A stretch of DNA of 7,436 nt from Coriobacteriales bacterium. GTDB lineage: Bacteria; Actinomycetota; Coriobacteriia; Coriobacteriales; UBA8131. Made by a program: the position numbers and the translations under genes. Of the stretch, positions 1 to 5,576 are shown one piece after another (within the stretch, counting starts at the first letter, position 1; each line of letters starts with the position of its first letter). The notes under the pieces were generated by a model. That model saw only the letters and a program-made list of their open reading frames with translations, was not told the DNA's origin and ran no database searches. The stretch covers positions 1-7,436 of the forward strand of contig JAISMZ010000101.1 in NCBI GenBank assembly GCA_031276475.1, in the 5' to 3' direction.

Positions 1-158
1 CGCTCGTTTAAATCGAGAATCTCCGGCACAGCCAGTTTAACGCGTTCCATCAAGACATCAAGTGATCCGGATTCCAGCGCCAACGGAATCTCGTCGTTCA
101 CGGCATACCAGACACCGCCCTCGTCGTCCCACTTGAACTCGATAAAGTAACTGTTCAT
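1..158 (-). CDS. DUF1902 (HicB-like) protein, N-terminal part
   Basis: Partial gene running off the left edge; 52 codons are visible and all open. The product begins MNSYFIEFKWDDEGGVWYA and continues through a segment reading NDEIPLALESGSLDVLMERV to VPEILDLNE. This follows the DUF1902 pattern known from the family: a beta strand with a WD-E--VW-A core, a 'D-IPLALES' turn, then a helix ending in PE(I/L)L(D/E)LN. DUF1902 proteins resemble the partly degraded RNase H fold of HicB antitoxins and often lie beside hicA toxins. Start chosen at the ATG complementary to 156-158, because GAGGGA sits 8 bases upstream on the minus strand. It is transcribed away from the BrnT/BrnA-like gene at 305, with 146 bases between them. 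The family assignment is by eye. The antitoxin role is inferred, because the partner gene, if any, would lie outside the window. Confidence 0.72.
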   Translation of the reverse strand, partial: MNSYFIEFKWDDEGGVWYAVNDEIPLALESGSLDVLMERVKLAVPEILDLNE

Positions 159-211
159 CGCAACTATCCCTCGTATAACGACATATGCCGCCGCCAACTG
201 TCATTAGCAGC

Positions 212-240
212 AGTATACACCCTTCGCGCCATTTTGTCTG
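212..240 (-). promoter_or_regulatory. Candidate promoter of the DUF1902 gene
   Basis: On the minus strand, CAGACA (complement of 235-240) and TATACT (complement of 212-217) are separated by 17 bases. This matches the sigma70 consensus at 4/6 and 5/6 positions. Transcription would start near 205, leaving a leader of roughly 45 bases before the ATG at 158. It is the best-scoring pair seen by eye in the divergent intergenic region. Confidence 0.45.
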
Positions 241-270
241 GCTCTGTTTTACGTCTCCCTTGTTCCTCCC

Positions 271-298
271 TTGACTACGCTGTAGATGTAGTTATAAT
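271..298 (+). promoter_or_regulatory. Sigma70-type promoter giving a probably leaderless mRNA
   Basis: TTGACT (271-276) and a perfect TATAAT (293-298) are spaced by 16 bases. The expected start of transcription, 6-7 bases after the -10 box, falls at about 304-305, which is the first base of the ATG at 305. There is no room for a Shine-Dalgarno site, so translation from this ATG would be leaderless, a mode common in actinobacteria. The match to consensus is seen directly; the leaderless start is inferred from spacing. Confidence 0.7.
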
Positions 299-305
299 AT
301 AACTA
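289..305 (+). promoter_or_regulatory. Perfect palindrome, candidate antitoxin operator
   Basis: TAGTTATA-A-TATAACTA is an exact inverted repeat with 8-base arms and a single central base. It covers the whole -10 box and ends on the A of the start codon. Ribbon-helix-helix antitoxins such as BrnA and CopG bind palindromic operators in their own promoters, and a dimer here would block RNA polymerase. The inverted repeat is seen directly; binding by the downstream protein is inferred. Confidence 0.6.
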
Positions 306-601
306 TGAGAGAATTACGTTTTGAATGGGACGACCAAAAAGCGCTGGCGAATATCGCCAAGCACCGCATATCGTTTGAAGCTGGTGAAGAGATGAGAGCG
401 GAATACGATTTTCGGGATGCAAAGACCAATCCCTATGCCAAGCGATTAAAAAAACAGATTACCATTCGCATCGACGAGTATTCAATCGACTACTTTAAGC
501 AGCAGGCAGCCGAGGTGGGAATACCTTATCAAAGTCTGATCAATCTCTATCTGGCAGACTGTGCGAGCAATGAAAAAAAACTAAGCTTGGCTTGGGATTA
601 G
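305..601 (+). CDS. BrnT remnant fused to BrnA/CopG-type antitoxin
   Basis: The 98-residue product has two unlike parts. Residues 4-26 (LRFEWDDQKALANIAKHRISFE and the next residue) match the start of BrnT ribonuclease toxins, whose usual pattern is RFEWD--KA--N--KH-ISFE; the toxins are around 90 residues long. The remaining two thirds of that RelE-like domain is missing. Residues 30-98, beginning at an internal Met with RAEYDF--AK-NPYAKRLKKQ, look like a whole BrnA/CopG antitoxin. It has a beta strand QITIRID (51-57), helix A about 58-71, the turn GIPYQSL (72-78) and helix B to about residue 87, which is the ribbon-helix-helix DNA-binding fold. An in-frame deletion joining brnT to its downstream partner brnA is the simplest origin. 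Toxicity is probably lost, while DNA binding at the palindrome over the promoter may be retained. Met30 (392) is an alternative start, but GGTGAAGAG lies directly against it, too close for a good RBS. Confidence 0.75.
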   Translation: MRELRFEWDDQKALANIAKHRISFEAGEEMRAEYDFRDAKTNPYAKRLKKQITIRIDEYSIDYFKQQAAEVGIPYQSLINLYLADCASNEKKLSLAWD

Positions 602-653
602 ACATCCTAGCGAGTTACAAAAAAACGGGAAAACCGTTGCCTTCCCCGCCCGC

Positions 654-682
654 TTGACAGCTTTTCTGGTCTGTGCTACGGT
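654..682 (+). promoter_or_regulatory. Promoter of the protease / LRR surface operon
   Basis: A perfect TTGACA (654-659), a 17-base spacer, then TACGGT (677-682) preceded by TGC, giving an extended -10 element. TACGGT is a weak match to TATAAT but is typical of actinobacterial promoters. Start of transcription is expected near 689, giving a leader of about 60 bases to the ATG at 748. Confidence 0.65.
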
Positions 683-699
683 AGCCGGCAAGCGAAAGC

Positions 700-729
700 A
701 CCGTATCAGGCAAATACGGAGCATGCGGT
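700..729 (+). other. Leader RNA with two competing hairpins
   Basis: In the 5' leader of the protease mRNA, CCGTAT (701-706) pairs perfectly with ATACGG (714-719) across a 7-base loop. The same left arm, extended to ACCGTAT (700-706), also pairs with ATGCGGT (723-729) with one G-T wobble. The two folds exclude each other, and the second ends six bases before the AAAGGGG RBS (735-741). I recognise no known riboswitch here. The pairing is seen directly; any regulatory role is a guess. Confidence 0.3.
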
Positions 730-747
730 ATTCGAAAGGGGCTTTTG

Positions 748-3081
748 ATGAATCCGCCAGCGCGCCCTTGGTTTTACCGGTTCTTCGTCGTCTTTATTGC
801 TCTGGTCTTAGCCCTGCCTATGCATCCGGCCTTTGCCCAAGAGGTCGAGGAGATGGGTGTGTATGACCCCGATGAGGTCGTCTTACTTGAAGACGGCACA
901 ATCCGCTGGCCACAAAATCTCCGGCTGCCGCAGCCGGGTGACGAGTATGTCGAAGGGGAGATCCTGATCGTTTTCAAGCTGGGTATTTCTGTAGAGGTAG
1001 CATATGCGGCGCTTGGGAGTCTGGATGCGATAGAAGGCCTTTTGGAGCCCAAGGAGATAACTGAAGACGACATCACTGGCCAGGACTGCTTCGTGGTGGA
1101 AGTCTCAAAGGGATACACGGTTGCTGAGGCTTTGCAGGAGGCCTTCGCCCATCCCGACATCGACTGGGCTGAGGTGAACGGCATATATTACCCCACCGAC
1201 GATGCCCCGCCCCAACCGGAGTACTTCCCCAATGACCCGCAACTTTCTGCCGAAGGCAGCCGCTGGCCTTCTCTGGTCAACGCGCTTGCCGCCTGGCAGT
1301 ACCACGCCAGCTTCCAGGAGACCTATGTCGCGGTGATCGATACTGGGGTTGTCAGCACTCACGAGGATCTGCAGGCCAATCTGGACATGGGTCGCTCGCG
1401 CGATTTTTCCGGCGATAAGAGCTCTACTCTTGGAACAACTGATAACCCTGCGCATGGCACCCATGTAACCGGCATTATCTCGGCAGTGGCCAACAATGGC
1501 AAGGGGATAACGGGGGTCTCGCACAATGCCAAGGTGATCCCGATCAACGTCTTTAAGCGTAATGCGAACGGAAGCAGCAAGGCGCCTTCCAGCGACATTG
1601 CCGAGGCGATAAACTACGTTGTGGATCTGAATCTGCCAAACCTTCGGGTGATAAATATGAGTCTGGGTCATTTGGGTTCGCCAGATGCAAGTACGCATGC
1701 TGCCATAAAGGCAGCCCGCGCAAAAGGCATCCTGGTGGTCTGCTCTGCCGGGAACGAAAAATCGTCCAACCCACACTACCCGTCGGACCACAGCGAGTGC
1801 GTGTCGGTCATTGCCTTGAACTCCAACGGGGATGCCAGAGCATATTCTTTTTCAAACTTCGGCAGCGAAAAGGACATATCTGCTCCGGGGGAAAGGATAC
1901 GGTCGACCTATGCCCCCGGAAACCGGACATACCAAGAACTCCAAGGCACCTCCATGGCCTCCCCAATGGTGGCCGGCGCGGCCGCATTGCTGTTTTCCTA
2001 TCGCCCAAACCTGACGGCAGATCAGGTAGAAGACCTGCTTTACCGCTCGGCTGTTGATATCTATGCCAAAGGCAAAGACAACGACAGCGGCTGGGGGCGC
2101 CTGGACGTAGGCGCGGCCTTAAGCATGCTGATGACCCCGAGCTTCGTCCGTCTGGGAGGCCCAAACCGCTACTCCACAATGGAGCTGATCTCTGCCAGAA
2201 GGGCCTCTGTGGCCCAAACCGCCATCGTCGCTTCAGCGGATAAGTACCCCGATGCCCTTTGTGCCTCCGCGCTTGCCGGCATCTATGACGCGCCGGTGCT
2301 TTTGACCTCCACCGACCCCGCGAGATCACTTGCCCCAGAGACCAGGCGCGAGATGCAGCGCCTGGGGGTGCAAAAGGTGATCATCGTCGGTGACACGGCC
2401 TCGGTCTCGGCCAGGGCGCAAGAAGACATCGCAGGCATCGTCGGTGCTGCAAACGTATCGCGCTACGGTGGCTCTGACCGCTATGCCACGGCCTGTGAGA
2501 TATACAGCTCCAACCGCCAAAGCTACTCCACCACCGCCATCATAGCCTCCGGTGTGGAGTTTGCCGATGCCTTGTCCGCAGGGCCGTACTCCTATACTTC
2601 CAAAAGCCCCATCTTCATGGCAGATGAAAGCGGCCTGCTTTCCCAACAGACCATAGATACCATCAAGGGCGGCTCTTTTACCAGCGTCGTCTTTTTAGGG
2701 GGCACAGATCGCGTAAGCGAGGCGGTAAAAACACAACTCGGGACATCTGCCTACACCTACACACGGCTTGGCGGGGCTCATCGCTATGAGACCTCAAGCC
2801 TGATAGCCACCTGGTCACAAAGCAGAGGCCTTGGCCTGGGAAACGTCACCTTGACCACCGGAGCGAAGTTTCCTGACGCCTTGTGCGGCGCGTCGCTTTG
2901 TGGCAAGAACGCTTCTGTCCTTTTGCTGGTGGGTGACAACTCGGATGGCTATTTCGCCCTTGACTCCCACCTGACTGGTGCCAGGCCCTATATCGCCCAA
3001 GGCTATATCTTGGGTGATGCCAACTCGGTGTCAGACACAACCGCCGCACATGCCGAGTCAAAGATAGGTGAGGTGTATTGA
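748..3081 (+). CDS. Secreted S8 subtilisin-like protease with three CWB2 domains
   Basis: A 777-residue exported serine endopeptidase held on the cell wall. A signal peptide spans residues 1-30 (basic RPWFYR, hydrophobic core, cleavage after AFA). Residues about 66-150 resemble a subtilase prodomain that would fold the enzyme and then be cut off. The catalytic domain covers about 155-460: Asp198 in VAVIDTGV, His236 in HGTHVTG, the oxyanion Asn336 in CSAGNE, and Ser402 in GTSMASP, so the triad is intact. Three cell-wall-binding repeats (CWB2, PF04122) follow. They start at RLGGPNRYST (468), RYGGSDRYAT (572) and RLGGAHRYET (673), each about 100 residues with the usual PDAL or ADAL and VG-/LGG- cores. 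In C. difficile surface proteins three tandem copies bind an anionic wall polymer. ATG 748 is preferred over TTG 745 because AAAGGGG lies 6 bases upstream of it. The LRR gene follows after one base. The substrate is unknown; candidates are host proteins, or processing of the neighbouring surface protein. Confidence 0.93.
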   Translation: MNPPARPWFYRFFVVFIALVLALPMHPAFAQEVEEMGVYDPDEVVLLEDGTIRWPQNLRLPQPGDEYVEGEILIVFKLGISVEVAYAALGSLDAIEGLLEPKEITEDDITGQDCFVVEVSKGYTVAEALQEAFAHPDIDWAEVNGIYYPTDDAPPQPEYFPNDPQLSAEGSRWPSLVNALAAWQYHASFQETYVAVIDTGVVSTHEDLQANLDMGRSRDFSGDKSSTLGTTDNPAHGTHVTGIISAVANNGKGITGVSHNAKVIPINVFKRNANGSSKAPSSDIAEAINYVVDLNLPNLRVINMSLGHLGSPDASTHAAIKAARAKGILVVCSAGNEKSSNPHYPSDHSECVSVIALNSNGDARAYSFSNFGSEKDISAPGERIRSTYAPGNRTYQELQGTSMASPMVAGAAALLFSYRPNLTADQVEDLLYRSAVDIYAKGKDNDSGWGRLDVGAALSMLMTPSFVRLGGPNRYSTMELISARRASVAQTAIVASADKYPDALCASALAGIYDAPVLLTSTDPARSLAPETRREMQRLGVQKVIIVGDTASVSARAQEDIAGIVGAANVSRYGGSDRYATACEIYSSNRQSYSTTAIIASGVEFADALSAGPYSYTSKSPIFMADESGLLSQQTIDTIKGGSFTSVVFLGGTDRVSEAVKTQLGTSAYTYTRLGGAHRYETSSLIATWSQSRGLGLGNVTLTTGAKFPDALCGASLCGKNASVLLLVGDNSDGYFALDSHLTGARPYIAQGYILGDANSVSDTTAAHAESKIGEVY

Positions 3082-3082
3082 G

Positions 3083-4498
3083 ATGGACTGGATAAAGAAA
3101 AAGCTTATTGCCCTGACAGCAACCGTCCTCTTTCTCGCCCTTGCGCTTCCCGCCCTGCCCCTCGCCCTTGCCGATGAGCCCCAGCAGTCCGGCCTTGTCC
3201 CTTTGGCTCCAGGTGATGTGCCAATCGACGCATCGACCTTTCCAGATCCGGACTTTCGCTACTGGATTGGTGAGCAGGACTGGGGCGAGGACGGTGTGCT
3301 TACCTCTGCGGAGGCCGAAGCTGTTACCCATGTGAACGTAGATCTTGTGGGGGTATGCGACCTGACCGGCATCGAGTACTTCCCCAACCTCTGGTACCTG
3401 TCCTGCTCAGATAACTATATCACCGAGATTGACACCTCGTATAACCCCGAGCTTATGCTGCTATACGCCGAGGGCAACCCGGAGCTATCATCAGTTGACG
3501 TGACGGGCAATCCATTGCTTGAGTCCCTTGATTGTTCAGGAGGAAAACTGACATCAATTGACGTTTCGGGGAATCCGAAATTAGGCAATCTGTCTGTGAA
3601 CAACAATGAGCTTACCGAGCTCGACCTGCCCCATAATCTCGAGCTATACAGCATATCATGCTATGGCAACGAACTGACCGAGCTCGATGTGTCACACAAC
3701 CCGGAGCTGATTGAGATCTCTTGTGACTTCAACCACCTCACCACCCTCGATCTTTCCCACAACTTGGAGCTCGACTCCTTATGGGTCGTGACTTATTCCG
3801 ACCAAACCTCTTCTGCCACGGTCTATCCCGCCAATGACAGCACCGGCCGCTATGTCGATCTGGCAGAGGTCGTCGGGCAAGAAAACCTTAAAAACGTCAC
3901 CTCGGTCTTTGGTGGCAGCTTCAGCCCTGAGACAGGCCTGGTAGTCCTGGATGACGCCACCACCGACACCATCACCTACACCTATGACGTTGGTTACCGC
4001 TTCAGCAGCTACGACATGAATGTCACGCTTGCGCTGACCTCAGGCACCCCTGAAACCTTGCAGGCCTCCTTTGACGCCGGTGACGGCACCGTCATTACCG
4101 CCACCGTCGCCCGGGGCTCGCGCCTGGTGCGGCCGGAGGATCCAAAAAAGGACGGCTACCGCTTTTTAGGCTGGGCTTATGGGTTTACCGAACAAGGCAA
4201 CACCGTCTTTTGGGACTTTGATGACCCGGTGCTCTCGTCGCTTTCCCTCACAGCCCAATGGGAAAAGATCCCTGATCAAGGCACGGGGGACAAAGGCGAT
4301 AAGCCGGTTGTCACCGGGACACCTCCCGGCACTTCTCTTCAGCCAGTTGCGGCCAACCAGGACAAAGCCCAGCCATCCTCCGCCATCCCCGCAACAGGGC
4401 ACAGCGACACCTTGCTGGCTGTGCTGATCCTGGCCTTTTTGTCGGCGGCTCCCGTAGTGCTGCTGGCAGGGCTGAGGATGCGCGGCAGGAAGGCCTGA
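3083..4498 (+). CDS. LRR surface protein with Listeria-Bacteroides repeat and sortase signal
   Basis: A 471-residue cell-wall protein. The signal peptide spans residues 1-30 (KKK, hydrophobic core, cleavage after ALA). Residues 66-77 (DWGEDGVLTSAE) fit a 12-residue EF-hand-like calcium loop, with Gly at position 3 where Asp or Asn is usual. Residues 103-229 hold six leucine-rich repeats of 21-22 residues with the pattern L--L-C--N-LT-LDVS-NPE, the type found in BspA- and internalin-like adhesins. A beta-rich stretch of about 235-325 resembles no domain I can name. Residues about 326-395 (SFDAGDG, DGYRFLGWA, LTAQWEK) form a Listeria-Bacteroides repeat (Flg_new, PF09479). A Pro/Gly-rich linker leads to IPATG (435-439), a hydrophobic segment and the basic tail RMRGRKA, a sortase sorting signal with Ile in place of Leu. 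ATG 3083 is chosen because AGGTGAGG lies 9 bases upstream and the signal peptide starts there; GTG 3068 is possible. The gene starts one base after the protease stop, so translation is probably coupled. Adhesion or host contact is inferred. Confidence 0.88.
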   Translation: MDWIKKKLIALTATVLFLALALPALPLALADEPQQSGLVPLAPGDVPIDASTFPDPDFRYWIGEQDWGEDGVLTSAEAEAVTHVNVDLVGVCDLTGIEYFPNLWYLSCSDNYITEIDTSYNPELMLLYAEGNPELSSVDVTGNPLLESLDCSGGKLTSIDVSGNPKLGNLSVNNNELTELDLPHNLELYSISCYGNELTELDVSHNPELIEISCDFNHLTTLDLSHNLELDSLWVVTYSDQTSSATVYPANDSTGRYVDLAEVVGQENLKNVTSVFGGSFSPETGLVVLDDATTDTITYTYDVGYRFSSYDMNVTLALTSGTPETLQASFDAGDGTVITATVARGSRLVRPEDPKKDGYRFLGWAYGFTEQGNTVFWDFDDPVLSSLSLTAQWEKIPDQGTGDKGDKPVVTGTPPGTSLQPVAANQDKAQPSSAIPATGHSDTLLAVLILAFLSAAPVVLLAGLRMRGRKA

Positions 4499-4513
4499 GC
4501 CTGTCGCCCCTGA

Positions 4514-4555
4514 GCTGCTCGCGAGCGGCAGGCGCGCCGGCCAGCGGTGCCGGCG
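4514..4555 (+). terminator. Two GC-rich hairpins after the surface operon
   Basis: GCTGCT/AGCGGC (4514-4519 with 4524-4529, one G-T wobble) is followed by CGCCGGC/GCCGGCG (4535-4541 with 4549-4555, perfect 7-base arms). Their place 16 bases after the LRR stop suits transcription termination or 3'-end protection. Neither is followed by a T tract (the next bases are GGAAAATTG), so a canonical intrinsic terminator is not supported. Confidence 0.35.
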
Positions 4556-4568
4556 GGAAAATTGCCAC

Positions 4569-4597
4569 TTGACAAATCCGTCGCGCTGCATCATCCT
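4569..4597 (+). promoter_or_regulatory. Candidate promoter for the attenuator and the regulator/ligase operon
   Basis: A perfect TTGACA (4569-4574) is followed 17 bases later by CATCCT (4592-4597), which matches only 3 of 6 -10 positions. Transcription would begin near 4604, about 26 bases before the leader peptide ATG. The -35 box is convincing; the -10 assignment is weak. Confidence 0.45.
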
Positions 4598-4629
4598 GTT
4601 GCGGTAGCTATTTTGGAAGGAACCGTTAC

Positions 4630-4725
4630 ATGACTTTGCGCTTTGCACAGCTGAACCTGCTCGGCCTTAGCGGCCTGCTGCTTAGCAGCAGGAACTTCGG
4701 GCGTGCAGCCGGACAGCGGACGTAG
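4630..4725 (+). CDS. Leucine-rich leader peptide, 31 residues
   Basis: A short ORF (ATG 4630, TAG 4723-4725) with the strong Shine-Dalgarno site GGAAGGA (4615-4621) 8 bases upstream. The product begins MTLRFAQ, then LNLLGLSGLLLSSR, and ends GQRT. Eight of 31 residues are Leu, including codons 10, 11 and 13 and the run 16-18. Leader peptides of leu- and ilv-type attenuators have this size and richness: a ribosome that stalls for lack of charged tRNA-Leu changes folding of the RNA behind it. The last three Leu codons lie inside the 5' half of a strong hairpin. The peptide itself need have no function. Its sequence suggests leucine as the sensed amino acid; this is an inference from codon content and was not recognised from a known family. 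Confidence 0.65.
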   Translation: MTLRFAQLNLLGLSGLLLSSRNFGRAAGQRT

Positions 4726-4786
4726 AGCGAAGGACAACCTTCAGACTCCAGACCCCTGCGGCGAGCGCCGCGGGGGTTTTGTTTTT
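4674..4786 (+). promoter_or_regulatory. Candidate transcription attenuator (leader hairpin, antiterminator, terminator)
   Basis: Four pairing segments are visible. Segment 1 (CCTGCTGC, 4674-4681) pairs perfectly with segment 2 (GCAGCAGG, 4685-4692) across the loop TTA. Segment 3 (4755-4762, CCTGCGGC) is the 5' arm of the terminator, whose 3' arm is segment 4 (4767-4776). Segment 2 can instead pair with segment 3 at 7 of 8 positions, with one A-G mismatch. This is the classical attenuator logic: a ribosome held at Leu codons 8-13 would cover segment 1, free segment 2 to capture segment 3, and prevent the terminator. A small hairpin GAAGG-ACAA-CCTTC (4729-4742) lies between, which would bring 2 and 3 closer. 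The base pairing is seen directly. Regulation by leucine is inferred, and the 2:3 pairing is weaker than the terminator. Confidence 0.6.
4753..4786 (+). terminator. Intrinsic terminator (attenuator segment 3:4)
   Basis: CCCCTGCGGC (4753-4762) pairs with GCCGCGGGGG (4767-4776) over a GAGC loop, ten base pairs with a single T-G wobble. It is followed at once by TTTTGTTTTT (4777-4786). This is a textbook Rho-independent terminator. It lies 27 bases after the leader peptide stop and 57 bases before the XRE-cupin start, so it must be read through for that operon to be expressed from the upstream promoter. Confidence 0.88.
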
Positions 4787-4843
4787 GCGGGTGATAACGG
4801 TTTAAGGAGCAGTACAGGGAACTATGGAGGAAAGGAACGCACC

Positions 4844-5566
4844 ATGAGTGAGAACGGTACCATCAGCGAGATTGAGGCGGCGGCCACGGCGACCGCTGCG
4901 GATCCGACACCGGCTCCTGCCGCCATCGCCGCCGCCCCGAGCGAGGCCGCCGCCGCCCCGGCCGCGAGCACGCCCGCTGCGGCCAGCGCCGCCGCCCCCA
5001 CCAGCCTCGGTCGCAAACTGACGGAGCTGCGCGAGGCCCTGCTGCTCGCGCCCGAGGACCTGGCCGAGCGCTGCGGCTGCGACGTAAAGGTGATTAACGA
5101 CCTGGAGGCAGGACAGCTCGCCCCCTCGCTGGCGCCGCTGATAAAGGTCACGCGGGCCCTGGGCGTGCGGCTGGGCACACTGCTGGACGACGACGAGAAC
5201 ATCGGCCCCAAGCTGACCCGCGCAGATGATTACCGCAACAGCACACGCCTGAAAGGCCTGGAGACCCACAGCGACGCCGGCGAGCTTATCTTTAACGCCC
5301 TGGCCGAGGGTAAGGCCGCCCGCCACATGGAGCCGTTCTACATCACGCTGGAGCCCTCCGCAGAAAAAATCCACGAGCTCAGCGCCCACGAGGGCGAGGA
5401 GTGGCTCTATGCCTTGGAAGGCCCGCTGGAGATTGAGTACGGCAGGGAAGTCTACGTGCTTCAGCCCGGCGACAGCATCTACTACGATTCCATTGTCCCG
5501 CACCAGGTGCGCTCGCATGACGGCCAGCCAGCAAGCTTTGTCGCCTGCGTCTACACCCCCGCCTAA
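4844..5566 (+). CDS. XRE-family regulator with C-terminal cupin sensor domain
   Basis: A 240-residue cytoplasmic protein. Residues 11-54 are an Ala/Pro/Thr-rich, presumably disordered tail. Residues 56-115 are a helix-turn-helix of the XRE/Cro type (GRKLTELREA, LAPEDLAERCGC, VKVINDLEAGQLAPSL, LIKVTRALGVRLGTLLD). Residues about 165-238 are a small cupin barrel: motif 1 is H182-EGEEWLYALEG (182-193) and motif 2 is PGDSIYYDSIVPH (208-220). His182, Glu186 and His220 are candidate metal or ligand residues, although the usual HxH of motif 1 is not present. This layout is that of regulators that bind a small molecule in the cupin and repress or activate neighbouring genes; the ligand is unknown. ATG 4844 is chosen because AAGGA lies 7 bases upstream and GGAGG slightly further; the frame is open further upstream, but that stretch overlaps the attenuator. 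It is followed after 10 bases by the acyl-CoA synthetase, so the acid or acyl-CoA of that enzyme is a sensible candidate effector. Confidence 0.9.
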   Translation: MSENGTISEIEAAATATAADPTPAPAAIAAAPSEAAAAPAASTPAAASAAAPTSLGRKLTELREALLLAPEDLAERCGCDVKVINDLEAGQLAPSLAPLIKVTRALGVRLGTLLDDDENIGPKLTRADDYRNSTRLKGLETHSDAGELIFNALAEGKAARHMEPFYITLEPSAEKIHELSAHEGEEWLYALEGPLEIEYGREVYVLQPGDSIYYDSIVPHQVRSHDGQPASFVACVYTPA

Positions 5567-5576
5567 GGAGCCCCCG

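Noticed and set aside
619..638. Hairpin AACGG-GAAAA-CCGTT with an A run, a possible minus-strand terminator
   Set aside because: The stem is only 5 bp and no minus-strand gene lies upstream of it in that direction; on the plus strand it has no T tract to end the BrnT/BrnA-like gene.
681..747. Possible c-di-GMP (GEMM) riboswitch in the protease leader
   Set aside because: Fragments such as CAGGCAAA recall the family, but the order of conserved blocks is wrong, the second conserved helix is missing, and about 60 bases is too short.
654..866. 70-codon plus-strand frame overlapping the protease start
   Set aside because: It begins over the TTGACA promoter box, before the expected transcript start, and overlaps the signal peptide region in another frame.
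3388..3790. DNA-level tandem repeat in the LRR gene
   Set aside because: The 63-base periodicity reflects the 21-residue protein repeat; the copies have diverged at the DNA level and do not form a separate repeat element.
4703..4843. Upstream extension of the XRE-cupin reading frame to ATG 4703
   Set aside because: The added 47 codons would run through the leader peptide end and the terminator hairpin, have no good RBS, and show no similarity to a domain; ATG 4844 has a good RBS.
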